A DNA stretch of 64,000 nucleotides from Alviniconcha marisindica. Taxonomy: Eukaryota > Mollusca > Gastropoda > Provannidae. The notes under the pieces were generated by a model. The model was given only the letters and a program-made list of their open reading frames with translations, was not told where the DNA came from and did no database searches. Location: assembly GCA_018857735.1 (NCBI GenBank), contig JABMCL010002002.1:511001-575000 (forward strand), written 5' to 3'. Shown here in pieces: positions 31,093 to 45,900 of the stretch. Positions within the stretch are counted from its first letter, which is position 1, and each line of letters opens with the position of its first letter. The position numbers and the translations under genes were made by a program.

Positions 31093-34000
31093 GTGAGTGC
31101 TGACTGTGTGGAGTCGGAGTGTGTGTTTGTGTTTGTCGCAGTGCCTGTGTCACAATGCCTTGTTTAGTCTGAATGTAAACGTTTACGGAAACCGAAACCC
31201 AACTTTTCTTATTTTTTCCCCTACTCGTTTTCATACTCTACCACATATCCTCAGTGAATCAACATTCGAAACACATTAACAAGCACTGGTCTGCAGCTAT
31301 CAATATCGATAATTGATTTCAAGTAAGAGTTTTGTGATACTAAAATAAGTGAATTTGATGACAGAAAGTAAAATGGTACTCCGCATTAAAATAAAAAAAA
31401 ATAAAAAAATGGAAACCACAGATCGAAATGGCCAGTTTTTCAGTTCTTTAAATTTTATGCCCTTCTTTACTTTTTACTAAGTATTGACATATTTACGGTA
31501 AACTGAAACTTTACCATTACTACTCGTACTACTAAATACTACTAAATTGTGTACTGCATTTTCTCTCTCTTCACAGTCCTTCTGTGTAGCTTTGTTTATC
31601 CAGAGACCATTGCAGTCGTTTGTAGCAAAATCTCTGGTTTATTTAAATTATTATCTGGCAAAGAGACTACCCCAGTATGTGGCACAACATTGGTTTTCCC
31701 ATAGTCATACGACTCATAGATCTATCTGCAGTGTGTTTGTACTTTCTAGCACTTTACAGTAACTTAATGGCCAGTTTTTCAGTTCTTTAAATTTTATGCC
31801 CTTCTTTACTTTTTACTAAGTATTAACATATTTACGGTAAACTGAAACTTTACCATTACTACTCGTACTACTAAATACTACTAAATTGTGTACTGCATTT
31901 TCTCTCTCTTCACAGTCCTTCTGTGTAGCTTTGTTTATCCAGAGACCGTTGCAGTCGTTTGTAGCAAAATCTCTGGTTTATTTAAATTATTATCTGGCAA
32001 AGAGACTACCCCAGTATGTGGCACAACATTGGTTTTCCCATAGTCATACGACTCATAGATCTATCTGCAGTGTGTTTGTACTTTCTAGCACTTTACAGTA
32101 ACTTAATGGCCAGTTTTTCAGTTCTTTAAATTTTATGCCCTTCTTTACTTTTTACTAAGTATTAACATATTTACGGTAAACTGAAACTTTACCATTACTA
32201 CTCGTACTACTAAATACTACTAAATTGTGTACTGCATTTTCTCTCTCTTCACAGTCCTTCTGTGTAGCTTTGTTTATCCAGAGACCGTTGCAGTCGTTTG
32301 TAGCAAAATCTCTGGTTTATTTAAATTATTATCTGGCAAAGAGACTACCCCAGTATGTGGCACAACATTGGTTTTCCCATAGTCATACGACTCATAGATC
32401 TATCTGCAGTGTGTTTGTACTTTCTAGCACTTTACAGTAACTTAATGGCCAGTTTTTCAGTTCTTTAAATTTTATGCCCTTCTTTACTTTTTACTAAGTA
32501 TTAACATATTTACGGTAAACTGAAACTTTACCATTACTACTCGTACTACTAAATACTACTAAATTGTGTACTGCATTTTCTCTCTCTTCACAGTCCTTCT
32601 GTGTAGCTTTGTTTATCCAGAGACCATTGCAGTCGTTTGTAGCAAAATCTCTGGTTTATTTAAATTATTATCTGGCAAAGACTGAAGAGACTACCCCAGT
32701 ATGTGGCACAACATTGGTTTTCCCATAGTCATACGACTCATAGATCTATCTGCAGTGTGTTTGTACTTTCTGGCACTTTACAGTAACTTAAGTAAAGTCT
32801 TTTTGTCCTTTGATGAAGATTATAATATGCATTAATGACAGTGTTACTATCAGTATTAGTACTATTATGCCTTATGATATTTTTTCATGCCTCACTCCAC
32901 CCCCATTCTCACCTCCTGCCCTTAAGTCAAAGTGGCCAAATAGAAATTAGAAGTGAGACACAAAACAAAACAAGAAATAGGGAGTCTCCCAACACTGTTT
33001 ATTCATTATTAATGCCAGAGGCCTGGATGTTACTGTTAACATAATAACAAGTAAGATTAAGGTAAGAGAGGGAAATGCAAAGAAAGATTGAACTAGTCTT
33101 GTAGAGCTTCTGTTGCCCTCTACCTGCCCCCCATTCGCCCCCTCCCCCCCCCCCCCCCCCCTTTTTTTTTTTTTTTTTTTTTAGAACTTCATTGTCCCTT
33201 GTTGAAAATTCAGGTAACTATACCTGGGTAAGGCACACTAGCCACAAGAGCAGTGGCACACATTTGTATCAGTGTTGTAATATTTCCTTGTGTCCAAACA
33301 ATGGTAATTTGGAATGGCTGCCAGTGTTTGGGATTTTTAATATATTATATATGCAGTGTTGATGCCTGTGTTTGTACATGGGCAGTGGGGTTGTACTGAC
33401 ACTGTAAAGAAGTTGGCTCTGGGAGGAAAATCCCTTGCCACACTGGAGATGCGAACCTGCATCAGTATTGCACCTAGTTTTTCAGTTTTTTACCATCTGA
33501 GCTATCCCCACCCCGACAAAGACTTATCTGAGACTTGTGGCAATTCATTGGATTATTTTCTTGATTACTACTAATTTTACGAACAGTAGAATTTGTCTGT
33601 AATTCACTAATTGTGTAAAGTATACTGTGTTCAGCGATGTTTGTTTTGCACAAATTTGAATTGTTCATTTGTTGGCTAAGCCTCAACTTCAGATTCATAC
33701 TAATTACTATATATCATAATTATAGTATACTACATAGTAATTTTTACTATTTTATGGGAGTGGTTCATGGAGGTCATTCTGAAATTAAAGGGGTCTGATC
33801 AGTGTGGACCATGGAAGTTGGAACTGTTAGTGTTACTGTCACTAGTGTCAGTGTTATACTTACACTCACAGAGTGAATCAGCATCAAAATGGTTATGAAA
33901 ATATGATAGTGTAAACTATGATTTGGGTTCCAAACATTAAAACAATAAGTACCACTACCACTACCACTGTACCAGTGGTATCACTGTCAGCCAGTATTAT

Positions 34001-37000
34001 AAATGGAGTCCATGATCTGGGATAGAAACTTTTAGAACTGAAAAAAAAATCATCTGATTTTTGTAGATTAGATCAAATTTCATTCAGACTATCACTGAAT
34101 CACTATCAGTATTGTCATTGATTAGCGTGTTGCTGTTACTAGTATTGTGCGTTATGTTTGTCCATTGCTTGAAAAGGGGGTTTGCCCTGAAAAATTCTGC
34201 CATGTTTTGTTTAATTTGTCTTGATGTTTTTTTCTTGATGTTTTTATAATTTCCTCAGGGCTCAACCTTTTGTATGTTTTGATCTTGTTTCAGAATGCTG
34301 GCAGTCCTGGTTAACTTTCTTTTTTAATTCACAGGTTCTGGGAAACGTTTAGTGCATTCTAGCTTCTTTTCTGTTTGTCTGTTAATGGGAGCCCTGACAT
34401 GGGCTGGATGTATCATGTATGCAGATGTGAGACAATTATTAAAAAAACAAAGATGATGTCAGTCAAGACAGGCTGTGCATCAATAACTTAGTTGTGGCAA
34501 GAGCTGGGTTGCCTTAATTATACTGACTGGGCAGACAGCTGGCAATTAAAATGCACTGTAATGCAGGGATTGTGCCTGTAAAGTGCTCCATCTGGGGCCA
34601 TAGAACTCAAGCTATGTAATGATGTATGCATATTACAGGCTACTCTACAGTATCTAACACTGCGTCACAGTCAATGTACAGAGCAACGGAGAGACTGATG
34701 TTATGGTCTTTGTCTTTGAAAACAAAGCAAAAAAGTCAGGCCTGTCAGGTTGATAATGGTTTGAAATTTTCCAGGTGTCAAATTCAGACATCTGATTTTT
34801 TTCATCAGTGGATGGAATTCCATCAATCGAGGAGTGGCATGGATCATTCCTGAGAAGGGAGAAATGTACAGGATTGTATTTGACAACTTTCTGCTTCTAT
34901 AGTTCCCCTTCTGAGATCTTTCTTCTTTCTTTTTTTCGTCTTCTTTTTTGTGACATAAAAGATATAACTTATAATGTGAATTTCCATCAAAACTGATGTT
35001 TTGGAATCTTATTTTTGAATCGGCAAACAACAGAGTTAATTAGCGCTTAAAAGACGTCACACATAATCACAACAACAAAGAACTGAGTCACCTGCTGTAA
35101 CTCTCATCTGGCGTGTGAGTAAATACAAGGTACATAAACTCCACCTTTGAAGTAAATACAAAGTACATAAACTCCTCCTTTGAAGTTTACTAAGCGCGAG
35201 GACTTAGTAAGTTAATAGAATACTAGTCCAAGCAAATAGAAACTTACAGTTAAATTACTGGTACCAACTCCAATACCAACTGATCACACTACTTTTTGCT
35301 GCTGTTAAGTGTTTTTAGCATCACCAGTATTTTGTTTTTTAAAGGGGGGTGGGGGTTATAATACTTTTTAATTTCACAGCACTTGACCCCACTCAAATTT
35401 AAAATGAAATACTTAATGTGTCATTTCCAAAAAGGTAAAGTGTTGAATATTAATTTATTATCATCATAGACCAATACTGTAGTAGAACTTAGAAGGTGTT
35501 GATCCAGAAAAAAATTCAAACTGAAAATGTCAAGAATAAGGTGTTGCACAAGTCTTCACCAGACTTTGTTTCCCTTTAGAGTTGACAGCTGGTGCACACA
35601 TGCAGCCATCCATTGTAGGTCCAGTTTCACCCCTGCAGGCTTTCAGGAGCTGGCTAATCTTCACAGTGGGAGCTGAAGTTCCTGTGCACTAACATTCCCC
35701 ACCATTCAGCTGTCAGTTCCAGTACTGATGGATTAGAGAGCATACTGCTAGGACAATATTCCTGTTTCCCAAGTGACCTCACTGATGAGTGTCCATCTGT
35801 TGTTTGTGACCTTTTTAAATATTTTTATGCAGGGCTGTTTCTGCTGTATCTAATTCTAATTAATTTTGATCCTTTTTGAAACCAGATTTAGTTTGATTGT
35901 ACATTTAACACCAACGTGTGTGAGTGTGTGAAGCAACTAAGGCCTTCTGGGAGCATGCTTTCTCCACTTTGAAAGGCCTCAAAATAAAGGTGTTAAATTA
36001 AGGGTATCACTTTAAATTCCATGTTGATTAAATTATAAAACACACACATGCATGCACATCACACATGCATGCACACACACACACACACACTCACGCACGC
36101 GCACGCATACAGAGAAAACTGCACTGAAGCATCTGATGTGAATGGATCTATTGATATTGAGTATTGACGTACATTATTGCATAACTATGTTTATTGATTC
36201 CTTATTATCGGTGTAGTTGATTGAACTTGATTAAATTGTATGATTGGTTCAGAATGCCAATGTGCATGCACAAATACATGCATGCATGCACACCTCTCCA
36301 CCCCACCCCCCACCCACCCTCCACACACACACAATGACATGCAGACACAGCACTGAAGCATCTGATGTGAATGGATCCATTTGATGTCAGTCGCCAGTGC
36401 AAGACAGTATCGTTCTGATTATATTATATATTCCAACAGTTTGATTTCCAAGGCTAATCACTGCCTACAGCATGAAACTGCAAGTCAGACACAACCAAGT
36501 CAGAATAGTCACACCACAGTATTTACATGACCGCATCAAATTCATTGCCATGATGTACATTAGCACACGTTTTGGAGCATATATAATTTACTATGCTGAT
36601 GTCACACTTGGCCTGTAAAGATATTTACGAACTTGCATTACTCTATATCATTATCAATACCTTGTCCCAGCTAGTGCTACAAACAGACCAACCAGCAGCA
36701 AGGTGGCTTGGCTTGGCTTTTGAACAGAAGTGTAATAAAAGATCATGTGACAATGAGTCAAATAATACAATAATAATAGATTATTTATGGTGCCCCATCT
36801 CATAAGACATTAAGAGCCCAGAGTGTTTGCAAAGACATATAATTATGACATGTTTAGCCGGTTATTTGGTTTGTTCAATGTTTCATGACTTTGTTGTGTT
36901 GCTGCAAGTTTGTCAATTGTGTGTGTGTGGGGGGGGGGGGGGGGGGGGGGGCACTGGGTGTTAGATGTTTATGCTCTTCAGTTATAATTAAATTGCATTT

Positions 37001-38452
37001 TCGGTGGAGACATAATGATCTGGCACACAAAAATATTACACATGCAGCTTGCAAGTGCACACATGAGCATGTGCACACGTACGCATGCATGCACGCACGC
37101 ACACACACACACAGTACTGAATTCACAACAACCATGAGTGTTTGCTTCACTTTTAATCCTGTTACAGTGTTATTGTATAATTACTGGAAACAAACAACAG
37201 TAGCTGTACCCTTGATGACAGAATATATGAATCAGTCAGTACATGATATAGTACAGTGTAAAATATATATAACGTAAAAAAGAAAACTGTCTCAGATCAG
37301 TACATGGCAGTGAGTAGCACCATCTCAGGATGGGCTGCACTGCACTGAGGTGTTTGAACTCAATTTGGGATGTGCACTGATTGAAGATGTGGATTCCACA
37401 TGCACTAATTCATGACCTTGACTCAGCACACTCACAGGCAGCTGCTTCATTCAGTGCAAGTCTTAACTATCTAGACACATAAGATGGGAACTGGGATGGC
37501 AGTGTTGTTCCTGGCTGGAAGAAAGTGGCTCTGGTTTCCTGCATTAGGGCAGGGCTGAGGCTTAAGTTTAAGATCTACACAGACTTTACACAATTTTGTT
37601 GGGGGGGGGGGGCATTACGCAAAATTGATTCTGGCATATATATAATTCCACTCTAATATGGCACATGGAGCTGCATGAACCAGAAAAACTAATCATAGTT
37701 AAGCTCCAATTTGTAATTTTCTGACTAACTATGCTATTGTTAATTTGAAGAAAATATGGGTCACAGCATTCAAATTCCTGTTTTTCTCCAAAAGTGATTG
37801 AGACTGAAACTCCACCTTTGTATTCATTTTTGGCTCTGAAGAGTTTCCCTGGATAGTGGATGCAATAAACATCCAAGATGAAACCAGATATATATATATA
37901 AAAAAACAGATCCTTGAGTCTAAGTTCTTCACCTGAAAGTCCAGTGTGTAGGAGTACATTTTTGGCCGGCAGTAATCAGATTAAAGGCATTTTGCCAAAG
38001 TGAAGTCTGAAAATCATAATTCATTTATTATCTCTAGAGGTTATAATAGCACAAGCATTGGCAAAATTGGGGGCAGCTAGAGAAAGGGTATGATTCTTTA
38101 GGTGAAGGTGACACTACATAAAATTGACTGAAGCAGATTTGTGGATGCTAGCTCAGAGTTGACACTTTATTCTCATGGTAACTTTTTGTTTTTCTCTGCT
38201 AAAAGTAAAACCCTGAGGTTCACCCATGGTTGGATGAAAAGGTAGTGTGTGCAACCATTCAACTGCACCTGTACATACTGCAGTAAATTAAACACATGTG
38301 GTGGTAACTCCACTCTGGCAGCTGCACACATGAGGTTGAAACACATCAGACTGATTTCTCATAGACATTTGTAACCATCATAGATTGGTGAAGACATTAT
38401 TATGCACAGATCAGTGAATGCATTATGCACACGTACACACATGCACGCACAT

Positions 38453-38515
<63 letters not shown>

Positions 38516-41500
38516 GTGAACACACAAAACAGCTGTTGAAATCACTTGAGGTTTACACTTTGCATACTGCTTTCTCATAGGGTGCAACCATCACAGGTGA
38601 AATCCATGCAGGTAAAGCTGTTTATTATATGTGCACACACACACACAAACACACGGCACAGAGGTTGGGCCCCTGTTGAGACTGCTGTAGTGCAACAAAG
38701 CCCCCAAACAGTTTGCCTCTGGGAGACTGATCCATCACAGGTATTTCAGGCAAGCTTGCATCAAGCAGAGCATGAAATTGGATCAGTCAGTACTGTTGGC
38801 CACTTTGGAGGTCTGTAAGACCAAACTGAAGGCCCATGTTTCTATAGCACTGCAATTCTGAGACTAAATGAGCGAAAGGAACAGTAAATTTACTAAATAC
38901 AGCAGAGCCCAATTAGACTGCTTTTACTGTTTTAGGTCAGTTCTGCTCAAGTAGTGGTGAGTGGTCGGAATGCTTTGTATGGATGTTCTGTTAACAGTTG
39001 ACACAGCTGTTCCATTGATGAGGAAGAAGTAATTTTGATTGTCCCAACCATCTGGCCTTTTGACTTTCCACGTGCTTCTTTTCCGAAGATGACCAGCTTT
39101 TCCATGTAGAATCAGTATTCAAATAAGCGTAGATATTGCATAGTTGCCTCTTGAAGGAACCAGCCTTCTCAGAACATATTCTTCTCAGAATATATTTTGT
39201 GCAACAGATCGCCACCACCACCACTCATCCCCCACCCACCCCCCCAAAAAGAAGAAGAAAAAAACTAAAAAGAAAGATTTTGTATTGATTTTAAATGCCC
39301 CATTTTGGTGTTAATTTTACTTTGAATTTAGAAACACAGACAGTGAGAGGGACTCGGTACGTATTGTAATTTACATTATATATAACACATGTATAATTTA
39401 CAAAAACACCATAGTGTCACAGCTGGCCATACACCTAGTGCCCCTGCAGCCTGGTTTAGCTTTTCCTTTCCCTGGGCAGTGTCAGCGCTGACCTCTTAGT
39501 CTTGTGGGGGAGTTCTTTCAGGTTGTGGCCTGTGAAAGACACGCCCCAAGGCTTGAACTTGAGGAGGCCTTTCATTCATCCATATATAGAACTTTAAAAT
39601 GCAATCTTTTATTCTGGGGTTTTGTTTTGATCTCTTGCACTAGCTCAAGTTCCACATGCTGAGCAAAACATGTTTCTTGAATTTCTGGAAACATCTTTTG
39701 TGCGGAAAAGTTCAGTAGAACTAGAAGACTAGTGCCTTTGAATGTAACTTTAACCTTTTCCCTGCCCTCCGGATGTCATATATATATATATATATACGAC
39801 ATTATTGACAAAATGTTTTCCGTCTGCTTCTGCTGGTCATAGGCTGCTGGATACATTCCTGCCGGATAATGTGATATTTAGCTTCTCACGAATTGTTCGG
39901 TGAAACAAAGTTCTCAAAAGCAGAATTTCTGGTAAGCTCTACCTTCTCTCGAGTGTGTTGTAACTTCGGAGAAGGAAACAGCATCAATAGTGTAAAATTG
40001 TTGGCAGTGAAAGGATTAACATTATGAACTGGAACTAGTGGAAGGATAGTAGAAGATGATAACACTTGAAGTTGAACAGTTAACCTACCCTGTAGCTTTC
40101 AGTAGCTAGACCTACTGTACTTTGATTTCAACAACTCCAGAAGTAGTTGTAGTTGTACACCAGTTCCTTTAGTTTAGCTGTAGTCCAGTTCTACTAGTCC
40201 AGTTCTACACTGAACTTGTCAGAATGTCACAGAGAAGAGATGACCTTTTACTCAGTACTGTGTGTGTGTGTGTGTGTATGTGTGTGTGTTTGCAAACAGT
40301 TATCAAATAAGCCTCACTCAAACATTCCTGATTCAGTTGTGTGAAGTGTATAGATATTCATATTCTGAGATCACTGAACCTGTCAGAATGCCACAGACAA
40401 AAGATGAAGTTTTACTCATACTGTGTGTGTGTGTCTTTACAAACAGTTATTAAGTTAGCCTTGCTCAAACAGTCCAGATTCAGTTGTATGAAGTGTATAG
40501 ATCTTCATATTCTGTATTGCTGATTTTGAAATTAAGACTCAAAGGTTCATGGTAAACAGTTCAAAGTGCACCACAGGACAGGGCACACAGGGCTGTGATG
40601 CTGGCTGCCTGTGTCCAGCCAATATCAGTCAAGATCAGTGGGACATGAGGGAAATGACCCAACAGGTTACACAAGTTCAGCCAGCAAAGAGATAGCATGA
40701 TAAGTTATCAGGTAACCTGCCAATTATCACTTAAAATCCAAAGGGTGGGGGCGGGACCAGGTGTGAGAAGATTGGTGTCCTAATATTTCACCTAGTTATT
40801 GTGGGTAGGCTACCCTACTTTTTTCTCTCCTGGTTTTCCTGCATAAACCAGCATACTGCCAATGGTTTAACAATAACAGAATACATATGGCTACCTAGCG
40901 GCTTTTTCGGTTTGGCACAAATTATTTTCATAATGGTAGTAATAATTGCTTTTCTAAGGGTGTTGTCCCAGTGTTACTGGGCTTGGGGTAATTTACGTAC
41001 CAACTGTCCTACTCCTGTATATATTGTGTATCATGTTCAACCTGTCTCTGTTACACATTCAATGGAAGATGCCTGAAACCTGAAAAATGTATTGTAGCTG
41101 TGCCAAAGAATGCCTGTATGATGACTGTGAATGATCTCCATCATTCCAGTGGCCATTTGGACACACAATCAGCAAGCAGGCACATAAACAACACATAATG
41201 GCTGGAGATGGGGATGCTGGGACAATGAGGCTGGCATAAAATGGAGGAATGTTTGGTACTGAATGGGAGGCAGCTGTGTGTGCGAGTAATTTGGAAGAGA
41301 GAGAATGCACGCTGTTTGTGCAATGTTTTATGGCAGACAATGTAATTTCCGCAGTGGATTAATAAAGTTGTCTTGTACTGAGTGATGTAATTTGTCTAAT
41401 TATGTGTTGTGTACATGCGCACGTGCACGTCTTTCTGTTGTTGCTTTATTCAGTAGCTTCATAACAAATTATGTTGCTCATAATTTGATTTTAGAATTTC

Positions 41501-42855
41501 CTCATTTAAACGTTTTCACTTGATGTGTATGTTGAACTGGCCTGTAAACACTTGATGTGCTTGTTGAACTGGCCTGTAAACAAGCCAGGTGAGTAGCCAG
41601 CACAGTGGCTGGCACAGTGTCCCTTATCCAGCAGGCCAGTTTCTGAGTCTGAAATGTCACCACATCAGCCTGGAGAGGTGACAGTGTCTTTAAAGGTCTG
41701 CTTGCATGCACTGTGTACACTGGGGGTGAAATCAAATGGGGCAATTCAATGAAAGGCTAAGGAGTGAAGCCCTGTAGTCTCAGGGAAGTGAATTCTGCAG
41801 AGCTTTTGTTTACTTGCCCTGGTGTCATATTATGTGGTTTGGGCGCTGTGCATGGATAGCAGGCAGATTATGACAATATGAGTCATAGGAGGAAAGTGGG
41901 AGGGGGGAGATGGGGGGGTGGTGGCTGGTTGGTGTCTGCTTCCCTGTCTGAAGGTTTCACTTTCAGGGCTGTTTGCTTGGCTTTGAATCTTGGGATTTGA
42001 GTGCATTCACACAGTGGCACAGTCACATTATATGAATATAGTGTTGAATATACTTATGACACATGTAAATTATATATAATTACGTGAGGACACATGTATG
42101 TGTGTACATGCCTGCAGACACATGCATGTGCAAACACATGCGCGCATGCACACAGACACACACACCAAGAGAGGGGTGTATATTCAATTTCATATGCTTG
42201 GCTATTCATTATTTGATAGTTACCGTCTTTGGGTTGTGCCTGGTAGTGGGATATCCCTTTGCTAAGATTAAGAACCCAGAACCCTGAAATAGGTAATACT
42301 CATAGCTTTGCATGCTACACATACTACCTGGAATGGTGCCTTTCAAAAGTTGACCATCCCATTTCATTTCACTGCATTTTTTTCTCTTTTTTTCTCCAAG
42401 GGCAAAGCAGTCTGTGTCATAAACAATGAATCAGACATCACTGCTAATTTGATGTGTTCCATTTCAGTTTTCACCCTGGTATGACCTTCACAGTTGTTTA
42501 GGTTACGGCATTACTGCTATTAGAGTATTCAAGTAAGTGAAAGTGTTGTTTGTATAATTTCAGATCTCCTTGTTACTCTTCATGTTGCTGTACGTCAGTT
42601 CCTACATCACCATCTGTCAGTTCCGCCGACGAGCTGACCGTGAAGATATGTATGCTGGTAAGTTGCTTTCTTCTCTCTCTAGTAATAAACTTTTTTCTTC
42701 TTTAAAAAAAAAATGTGTGTGTGTGTGTTTATGTGTAAAATTCAGTCAGATGTAAGTGTATTTCATTTGTGTACTGGTATATTTGCTGGTGTTTCAGTGC
42801 TATGGTATGATATATAGAGATATCATATTATGTGGTTTAGGTGCTGTGCTGTGAG

Positions 42856-42921
<66 letters not shown>

Positions 42922-45900
42922 CATAATAGAAAAGGTTTTTGCTGTTTGCTGGTGTTTTTGTGATGTGGTATGATATTTTTTTTAAAGGCTAATGGTGTTT
43001 GTTACTTGTATGTTTGCTGGTGTCTCTGTGCCGTGGTGTGGTAGAAAGGGCTATTGGACATTGGTTTGTGTATCAGCTGTATGTTTGCTGGTGCTGTGGT
43101 ATGATAGTAAGGGCTATTGGACATTGGTTTGTGTATCAGCTGTATGTTTGCTGGTGCTGTGGTATGATAGTAAGGGCTAGTGGACATTGGTTTGTGTATC
43201 AGCTGTATGTTTGCTGGTGCTGTGGTATGATAGTAAGGGCTAGTGGACCTTGGTTTGTGTATCAGCTGTATGTTTGCTGGTGCTGTGGTATGATAGTAAG
43301 GGCTAGTGGACATTGGTTTGTGTATCAGCTGTATGTTTGCTGGTGCTGTGGTATGATAGTAAGGGCTAGTGGACATTGGTTTGTGTATCAGCTGTATGTT
43401 TGTTGGTGTCTGTGCTATGGTGTGGTATAATATTAATAAAAAGGGCTATTGCTATATTGTTGTGTGTATGTTTGCTGGTGTGTGTATTAACTGTGTGTTG
43501 TTATATCTGTGCTGTGGTATAATAAAAAGGGCTATTGATGTGTGTATGTTTGTCTGTGTCTCTGTGCTGTGGTAAGATAGAAAAGGGTTATTGATGTATG
43601 TTTGTCAGTGTCTCTGTGCTGTGGTAAGATAGAGAAGGGTTATTGATGTATGTTTGTCAGTGTCTCTGTGCTGTGGTAAGACAGAAAAGGGTTATTGATG
43701 TATGTTTGTCAGTGTCTCTGTGCTGTGGTAAGATAGAGAAGGGTTATTGATGTATGTTTGTCAGTGTCTCTGTGCTGTGGTAAGATAGAGAAGGGTTATT
43801 GATGTATGTTTGTCAGTGTCTCTGTGCTGTGGTAAGATAGAGAAGGGTTATTGATGTATGTTTGTCAGTGTCTGTGCTGTGGTAAGATAGAGAAGGGTTA
43901 TTTATTGATGTATGTTCGTCAGTGTCTCTGTGTTGTGGTGGGATAGAAGGGCAGTGGTGTGTCTGTGTCTGTGTGTTAGACACTGAGACTATGTGTTTTG
44001 TGTGTGGTAGGAGTGCAGTATGTGCTATACTGTATGACTGTGAGTATGGATTTTTTTTTTTATGGGCAATCATTTTCACACATTGTAGGCTGTAAAAGGG
44101 GAACCAGTCTGTAAAAGTGTCACGGGTACTGTTGACAAGAATCAAATAATAGCAAATTTAAAAAATGGACACAGTAGTTTTTCACTCAAACTCTGGGCTT
44201 GTTTGTTAAAGGAACTAGCCTTCTCTGCTTTTGTAAAAACAAAACAAAGTTGTTATTTTTATGTTTGTTTTTTATACATGTATGTATGTTTCGTATTTTA
44301 GTCATGCATTTAAAAAAAAAAAAAAAAATCTTTTTTTTTTTCGTATTATATATAAGCTGGCTAATTTAATCAAGATTAACAATTATTATGAGTTAGAAAC
44401 AGATTGGAGCAAAACCCAACAGACCACACCTTATCCTTGTGGATTTACATCTATTTTCTAGAACATTGCAATACATTATCAAAAGTTCACTCCACAGAGG
44501 TAAAAACAATCGGTGACAAAAATGATTGCAATCCACATGCATTTCTTCTGTGATATGTATGCAAAACTGAGAGTTTCTGGTGTTCTGTCCATGACACCAA
44601 AGACATCTTGGTAATGTCAAAATGAAGCACAGGAAAAGAGTGCACAACACAGTAAAATGAGCTCATGAAACAAGGGTTAGTGATCGTGCCCCAAAAAGTC
44701 ACCTTGTAAAATCAATGACACATTCAGTTGCAAAACATTTCCTGTGGATCATGTTCTTTTCACCTGCTCCAAGCACACAAGAAGATCAGCCAGGGAAGGC
44801 TAGTTCCTTTAAAAATCAGTGTCTGAATTAGGTAACTTTTAAGTCACAAAAACATGGCCATGAACACTACCATTTCATGCCTAGCCGTCTGTATCAGTAC
44901 AATCACGGACAAGGCCAGAATATGTGTAAAGTATCAAATACTATTAATATGTCGTGAGCCTGTGTTTCTCTGCTCTTCATTGGTAAATAGCAAAACAACA
45001 TGGCTGTCTCCTGAGGAGCTTGAGATTGCAGCAAAAAAAACATGCACAAAAACTTCTTTTGTACAAATATTATTAATAGAACAACCTAATGAAGCCCACT
45101 GATGGAAATATAATTGCACATTTTCAAGCCAACTTGCGTCATTGCTTCAATCCCCCTTTAAAGCAAGGTAAAAAGTTTAGCCAATCACGAAAGGGAAGGA
45201 AGAAGTGAGAGAAACAATGCATGCCACAAACAATAGCAACAATAACAAAAGGACAGAAAATTGAGGCAGAAAAGATTGGTGGACCTACATTGCAGTCACT
45301 ATTACTTAGAGCAAAAGTACTGGTTGACAGGACATTAAAATCCAATTACTGGCAAGTTTGTTAATTCTTGGATTTTCAGCTTGCTAAGCAAGTAGCATGG
45401 TAAACATACTATTTTGTCAGCGTGTCTGTCAGTGTTAGGCTGTCACTCTGTGTCAGGTGTAATGGTGTCCTCTGTCCAATGTTGTGATGGGTAGGTTAAA
45501 CCTAAAACCTTTTAAAAAGAAAATGAGGGTGGGGGGCATCATGTCTGGGAGAACTTTGTTCAGTGGGAAAGAAAAAAGAAGAAGTTATATCCTACCTATA
45601 CCTACATTGAGGAAAAACGGGAAGCACTGTTGTTGAGGTGTTTTTTTTTGGGGGGGGGGGGTATTTTTATTTATTGTTTTTTTATTTACCCTTAGATTAG
45701 AATGAGATTAATGGAACGAAAAATAAATAACATTTAAAGGCACAATGGCAGTTTGCGGATATGGTGTGTGGATATGCAATGATGATGATGAGTGCTTTTA
45801 TATAGCACTATTTTCCACTCTCGAGCAGACTCACTGCACTCTTGTCACATGTGATTCTAAATGAGTGACTAGCTTTTTATAGCGCGTTTGGAATATCCAC

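Larger units (their letters stand above)
31093..42563 (+). other. LMBR1 intron 1 (11.5 kb)
   Basis: After the 339-bp array it contains a SINE B copy, homopolymers (33145-33180, 36929-36950), CA repeats (36075-36090, 38455-38513), R3 and R4 repeat copies and AT-rich sequence. Frames at 38546-38818 and 40801-41076 show no recognisable family. No nested gene is supported. Confidence 0.7.

Noticed and set aside
33490..33525. Possible tRNA gene from A- and B-box motifs
   Set aside because: No cloverleaf can be completed; body and copies elsewhere show it is a SINE head. The same applies to 49185-49240.
40801..41076. 91-codon frame with hydrophobic segments in LMBR1 intron 1
   Set aside because: No recognised family, no splice or promoter context; likely chance.
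42999..43430. Overlapping long open frames on both strands (143 and 124 codons)
   Set aside because: They are the 63-bp minisatellite read in frames that never hit a stop because the period is a multiple of three.
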